24,730 nt of DNA from DATIJJ01 sp039936115. Its GTDB lineage: Bacteria > Pseudomonadota > Gammaproteobacteria > DSM-16500. Positions 21,552 to 24,730 of the stretch are shown here, piece by piece. Location of the stretch: NCBI GenBank assembly GCA_039936115.1, contig JBDTIZ010000098.1:1-24730 (forward strand), read 5' to 3'. How positions within the stretch are numbered: the first letter of the stretch is position 1; every line of letters starts with the position of its first letter. The notes under the pieces are model-generated. The model was not told the origin of the DNA. It ran no database searches and was given only the letters and a program-made list of their open reading frames with translations. The position numbers and the translations under genes were made by a program.

Positions 21552-22379
21552 TTAACTTCGATCTCGTTTACGTACTATAAATTTATTAGTACGTTTGTTT
21601 TTACGAGTCTTGTATCCTTTTGTTGGCACACCCCAAGGACTTACAGGATGTCTACCGCCAGAGGTTTTACCTTCGCCACCACCATGTGGGTGATCGACAG
21701 GGTTCATTGCTACACCTCTCACTGTAGGACGTATGCCACGTCTTCTGCTCGCACCCGCTTTACCAAGTGATCGCAAATTATGTTCGGAGTTACTAACTTC
21801 TCCGATTGTTGCACGGCAGTCTGATAAGATCTTTCTCATTTCGCCTGATCGCAATCTTACTGTTGCATAAATCCCTTCACGGGCAATCAACTGAACAGAA
21901 GCGCCTGCGCTTCTTGCAAGTTGTGCTCCCCTGCCGGGTTTAAGCTCTAAACAATGTATCGTAGAACCAATTGGGATATTAATTAATGGTAAGCAGTTCC
22001 CTACCTTAATTGGAGCTTCTGCGCCTGACATCATAACGTCATTTGCTTTTAATCCACTGGCTGCTATTACATAACGTCTTTCGCCGTCAGCATAGACTAC
22101 AAGAGCAATGTTAGCGCTGCGATTCGGATCATATTCAATACGCTCTACGCGTGCTGGAACACCGTCTTTATCACGTTTGAAATCCATTATACGATAGCGT
22201 TGCTTATGTCCACCACCAACATGTCTACAGGTGATCCTACCCTCATTATTACGGCCGCCGGTTTTTTTCTTAGTCCGGAGCAAGGGTCCATAAGGTTTAC
22301 CCTTATGCAATTCATTATTGATGATCCTCACCAGGAAACGCTGACCCGGAGACGTTGGTTTAGATTTTTCTAATGCCAT
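21552..22379 (-). CDS. rplB: 50S ribosomal protein L2
   Basis: L2 is a primary 23S rRNA-binding protein needed for subunit association and peptidyl transferase assembly. KSKPTSPGQRFLVRIIN, GGRNNEGRITCRHVGGGHKQRYRIMDFKR and the conserved GVAMNPVDHPHGGGEGKTSGG (with the essential His) are present. ATG 22379 (MALEKSKPTSP) gives 275 residues (273 in E. coli) and has GAGGA upstream. An in-frame start six codons earlier lacks family support. Unusually, 248 nt separate it from rplW, and a promoter lies in that gap. Confidence 0.97.
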   Translation of the reverse strand: MALEKSKPTSPGQRFLVRIINNELHKGKPYGPLLRTKKKTGGRNNEGRITCRHVGGGHKQRYRIMDFKRDKDGVPARVERIEYDPNRSANIALVVYADGERRYVIAASGLKANDVMMSGAEAPIKVGNCLPLINIPIGSTIHCLELKPGRGAQLARSAGASVQLIAREGIYATVRLRSGEMRKILSDCRATIGEVSNSEHNLRSLGKAGASRRRGIRPTVRGVAMNPVDHPHGGGEGKTSGGRHPVSPWGVPTKGYKTRKNKRTNKFIVRKRDRS

Positions 22380-22448
22380 ATATTCCTCAATACTCAACTT
22401 TATATGTTTTTTTGATCAATCACCCAATCGTGAGAGTAAAATCGCGCT

Positions 22449-22476
22449 ATTATAATGCCAAATACGTAAATGCCAA
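22449..22476 (-). promoter_or_regulatory. Near-consensus sigma-70 promoter before rplB
   Basis: On the minus strand TTGGCA (22476-22471) and TATAAT (22454-22449) are separated by 16 bp. They lie about 70 nt before the rplB start, inside the S10 operon. The 248-nt gap (22380-22627) that holds it shows no open frame with family support. A 10-base direct repeat TGCCAANTAC with 15-bp period (22456-22465 and 22471-22480, plus strand) overlaps the -35 region. Confidence 0.6.
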
Positions 22477-22627
22477 GTACTTTTTACATATTTTTTCAAT
22501 AATTGTCTGATTTAACTCTTTAAATTTTAGATTTTATTAGAAGTCAGTTGATGAATGTCAGCAGAAAGTTAGAGTTACGATAGCTTATCTTGACACTACT
22601 ACAAATTTCTTTTAATAGCTAAAACTA

Positions 22628-22927
22628 CTATGGTTGTCCACCTGCAAAATCAATTCGTTGACCTTCTTGCAGTGTCACATAGGCTTTTTTCCATGCTTTA
22701 CTACGACCCTGTATAGCACCAAAACGCTTTGGTTTAGTCTTAACGTTAACAATACGAACGTAGGCAACTTTAGTTTTAAATAGCAGCTCAACTGCTTCTT
22801 TTATTTCTGGTTTTGTCGACGTGGTTGCTACTTTAAATACATACATACTCTGATTTTCAGCTCCAAGTGCAGCTTTTTCAGACATATGAGGTGCCTGTAT
22901 CACTTTCAGAAGACGGTCTTGTTTCAT
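22628..22927 (-). CDS. rplW: 50S ribosomal protein L23
   Basis: L23 lies at the exit tunnel and is the docking site of trigger factor and SRP. LLKVIQAPHMSEKAALGAE, YVFKVATTSTKPEIKEAVELLF and VRIVNVKTKPKRFG match the family. The length is 99 residues (100 in E. coli). Its ATG overlaps the rplD stop (ATGA). Confidence 0.97.
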   Translation of the reverse strand: MKQDRLLKVIQAPHMSEKAALGAENQSMYVFKVATTSTKPEIKEAVELLFKTKVAYVRIVNVKTKPKRFGAIQGRSKAWKKAYVTLQEGQRIDFAGGQP

Positions 22928-23535
22928 TTTAGCAACTCCTCAACTTGCTTGAGCGCAGCAACTGTCATCAACACTTTATCAGTACCTACCAAGCACACTG
23001 GGTCAATTGCTACCACATCTCTTACTTCAACTGCTGGCAAGTTACGAGCTGCCAGATAAAGATTTTCGTCAACAGCTTCAGTAATAATTAATACTTTCTC
23101 GACTAAATTAAGATCCTTTAGCTTAGCAAGCAGATCTTTTGTTTTAGGTGATTCAGTTTGAAATGAATCAACAACAACTAGTCGTTCGAGGCGAATCAGC
23201 TCAGACAATATTGAACGTAAAGCACCGCGATACATTTTTTTATTGACTTTTTGCTCATAACTTCTTGGTTTAGCAGCGAAAACTACGCCACCTTTTCGCC
23301 AAATTGGACTTCTTATCGTACCCGCACGCGCTCGTCCAGTGCCTTTTTGATTAAATGGTTTTGCACCACCGCCTCTGACTTCTGATCGAGTTTTTTGTGC
23401 AGCTGTTCCTGCACGGCCTGCGGCCATGAATGCAGTTACAACTTGATGTATCAATGGTTCATTGAATATGCAGTCAAATACACTGTCTGAAACTTCAAGC
23501 TGTTTCTTTTTCGAACCTAATAAATTGAGTTCCAT
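22924..23535 (-). CDS. rplD: 50S ribosomal protein L4
   Basis: L4 lines the exit tunnel and, in E. coli, represses the S10 operon through the leader of its mRNA. The conserved loop KTRSEVRGGGAKPFNQKGTGRARAGTIRSPIWRKGGVVFA (about residues 49-88) is clear. The length is 203 residues (201 in E. coli). Its ATG shares a base with the rplC stop (TAATG). Confidence 0.97.
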   Translation of the reverse strand: MELNLLGSKKKQLEVSDSVFDCIFNEPLIHQVVTAFMAAGRAGTAAQKTRSEVRGGGAKPFNQKGTGRARAGTIRSPIWRKGGVVFAAKPRSYEQKVNKKMYRGALRSILSELIRLERLVVVDSFQTESPKTKDLLAKLKDLNLVEKVLIITEAVDENLYLAARNLPAVEVRDVVAIDPVCLVGTDKVLMTVAALKQVEELLK

Positions 23536-24200
23536 TAGTTCGTCTCCACTTTAAGCGGTGCTTTTACTGAAGGGTTGATCACAACATCTGATCCTGGAGC
23601 TCCAGGAACACAACCTCTTACAAGTACCAGATTTCGCTCTAGATCCAATTTAACTATTCTTTGTAACTGAATAGTGCGTTGCTTATCACCTAAGTGGCCA
23701 GACATTTTTTTGCCTTTAAAGACTTTACCTGGTGATTGGCGTTGGCCAATAGATCCCGGTACACGATGCGATAACGAGTTACCGTGAGTTGCATCTTGTC
23801 CTGCAAAATGGTGACGCTTAATGGTGCCAGCAAAACCTTTACCTTTAGATTTGCTTGTCACATCGACAAACTGTCCAACTGTGAAAAGATCTACTTTAAG
23901 CTCAGATCCAACTACTATGTTTTCAGCAACAGTTTTGCCATCTGCGATTCTAAATTCCCATAGACCACGACCTGGCTCAACACCTGCTTTTGCAAAGTGT
24001 CCTGCTTGTGGCTTATTAACTCTAGAACGCTTACGCTCACCTGTTGTTACCTGAATAGCATTATAGCCATCGGTATCGACATTTTTAATTTGTGTAACTC
24101 GGTTGGGTAATACCTCGATGACGGTAACTGGTACCGATACACCATCTTCTGTGAAGACTCGAGTCATACCGCATTTTCGACCGACTAAACCTATAGTCAT
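23535..24200 (-). CDS. rplC: 50S ribosomal protein L3
   Basis: L3 starts 50S assembly and reaches toward the peptidyl transferase centre. MTIGLVGRKCGMTRVFTEDG, the loop HGNSLSHRVPGSIGQRQSPGKVFKGKKMSGHLG (with the Gln that is methylated in E. coli) and GCVPGAPGSDVVI are hallmark. The length is 221 residues (209 in E. coli), the extra length being mainly at the C-terminus (NPSVKAPLKVETN). It follows rpsJ by 37 nt. Confidence 0.97.
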   Translation of the reverse strand: MTIGLVGRKCGMTRVFTEDGVSVPVTVIEVLPNRVTQIKNVDTDGYNAIQVTTGERKRSRVNKPQAGHFAKAGVEPGRGLWEFRIADGKTVAENIVVGSELKVDLFTVGQFVDVTSKSKGKGFAGTIKRHHFAGQDATHGNSLSHRVPGSIGQRQSPGKVFKGKKMSGHLGDKQRTIQLQRIVKLDLERNLVLVRGCVPGAPGSDVVINPSVKAPLKVETN

Positions 24201-24237
24201 TGTAATCGCCTCAAAACTGGCATATATAGCCTAATAA

Positions 24238-24567
24238 TTAATCTTCTGCATCAACGCTAATTTGTACATCTACGCCTGCAGCTAAGTCTAGTTTCATAAG
24301 CGCATCAATCGTTTTATCGGTTGGTTGATTAATATCAACTACGCGCTTATGTGTACGAAGCTCATATTGATCACGCGCATCTTTATCAACATGCGGAGAA
24401 ATCAGTACTGTGTATCGCTCGATTTGTGTTGGCAATGGTATTGGGCCTCTTACTTGCGCTCCAGTACGTTTTGCCGTTTCAACTATTTCTCGCGTTGAAC
24501 GATCGATCAGCCTGTGATCGAACGCTTTTAAGCGAATTCGTATTCTTTGATTTTTTCCAGCTGCCAT
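24238..24567 (-). CDS. rpsJ: 30S ribosomal protein S10
   Basis: S10 is a 30S head protein and also pairs with NusB in antitermination complexes. NQRIRIRLKAFDHRLIDRSTREIVETAKRTGAQVRGPIPLPT and the C-terminal ALMKLDLAAGVDVQISVDAED match the family. The length is 109 residues, slightly longer at both ends than E. coli (103). It starts only 5 nt after the tuf stop, so the long S10 leader known from E. coli has no room here. Confidence 0.97.
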   Translation of the reverse strand: MAAGKNQRIRIRLKAFDHRLIDRSTREIVETAKRTGAQVRGPIPLPTQIERYTVLISPHVDKDARDQYELRTHKRVVDINQPTDKTIDALMKLDLAAGVDVQISVDAED

Positions 24568-24572
24568 AATGA

Positions 24573-24730
24573 CTACTCTAATACTTTAGTAACAACGCCT
24601 GCACCAACGGTACGGCCACCTTCACGAATTGCAAATCGTAAACCTTCTTCCATTGCAATCGGTCCAATCAACTGTACTACCATTTTTATGTTGTCGCCTG
24701 GCATTACCATTTCAACACCTTCTGGCAACT
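24573..24730 (-). CDS. tuf: Elongation factor Tu, C-terminal part (cut by right edge)
   Basis: The last 51 codons are visible, beginning LPEGVEMVMPGDNIKMVVQL and ending GRTVGAGVVTKVLE before a TAG at 24575-24573. This is domain 3 of EF-Tu, which delivers aminoacyl-tRNA to the ribosome. The 5' part lies outside the window. It reads directly into rpsJ, as where the str operon continues into S10. Confidence 0.97.
   Translation of the reverse strand, partial: LPEGVEMVMPGDNIKMVVQLIGPIAMEEGLRFAIREGGRTVGAGVVTKVLE

Overview
The window is a stretch of a moderately AT-rich gammaproteobacterial chromosome. The gene content (YfgM-BamB-Der, MinCDE with YajQ, and the tuf-rpsJ to rplQ ribosomal superoperon) and the protein sequences are clearly gammaproteobacterial. 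Tandem RsmY/RsmZ-like RNAs and the short, AT-rich style of the genome suggest a relative of Legionellales/Coxiellaceae, but that is an inference and I cannot name the species.

Layout. (1) 1-1883, minus strand: the first codons of an unidentified gene cut by the left edge, behind a long hairpin that covers its ribosome binding site, and a DUF945/YdgA-like protein. (2) 2144-5440, plus strand: yfgM, bamB and der, an outer-membrane/secretion and ribosome-assembly cluster. (3) 5441-6425, minus strand and without proteins: two tandem, paralogous small RNAs (about 132 and 138 nt). Each has four GGA motifs presented in small hairpin loops, an intrinsic terminator, a -10 box, an IHF-type site at matching distance (82-83 bp) and a GacA/LetA/UvrY-type site at exactly matching distance (160 bp) upstream. 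They look like CsrA-sequestering RNAs of the CsrB/RsmY/RsmZ class. (4) 6456-7087, plus strand: a small membrane protein with a Coa1-like tail, broken by a frameshift. (5) 7186-9536, minus strand: a tight yajQ-minC-minD-minE unit with an intrinsic terminator. (6) 9659-10279, minus strand: ribB. (7) 10615-24730, minus strand: the alpha, spc and S10 ribosomal operons in the standard gammaproteobacterial order, complete from rpsJ to rplQ and including secY and the short rpmJ, preceded by the 3' end of tuf.

How the parts work together. Region 7 makes ribosomal proteins, the RNA polymerase alpha subunit and the Sec channel. Der (region 2) acts in 50S assembly, and YfgM and BamB act downstream of SecY in envelope protein biogenesis. 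The Min genes place the division site. The sRNA pair in region 3 would titrate the global translational regulator CsrA under control of a GacS/GacA (LetS/LetA, BarA/UvrY) type two-component system plus IHF.

The most interesting parts are the tandem sRNAs with their conserved upstream architecture. Next come the split of the S10 operon by a 248-nt gap with a near-consensus promoter before rplB, the S14 protein with a zinc-ligand-like Cys/His set, the hairpin over the start of the left-edge gene, and the frameshifted Coa1-like gene.
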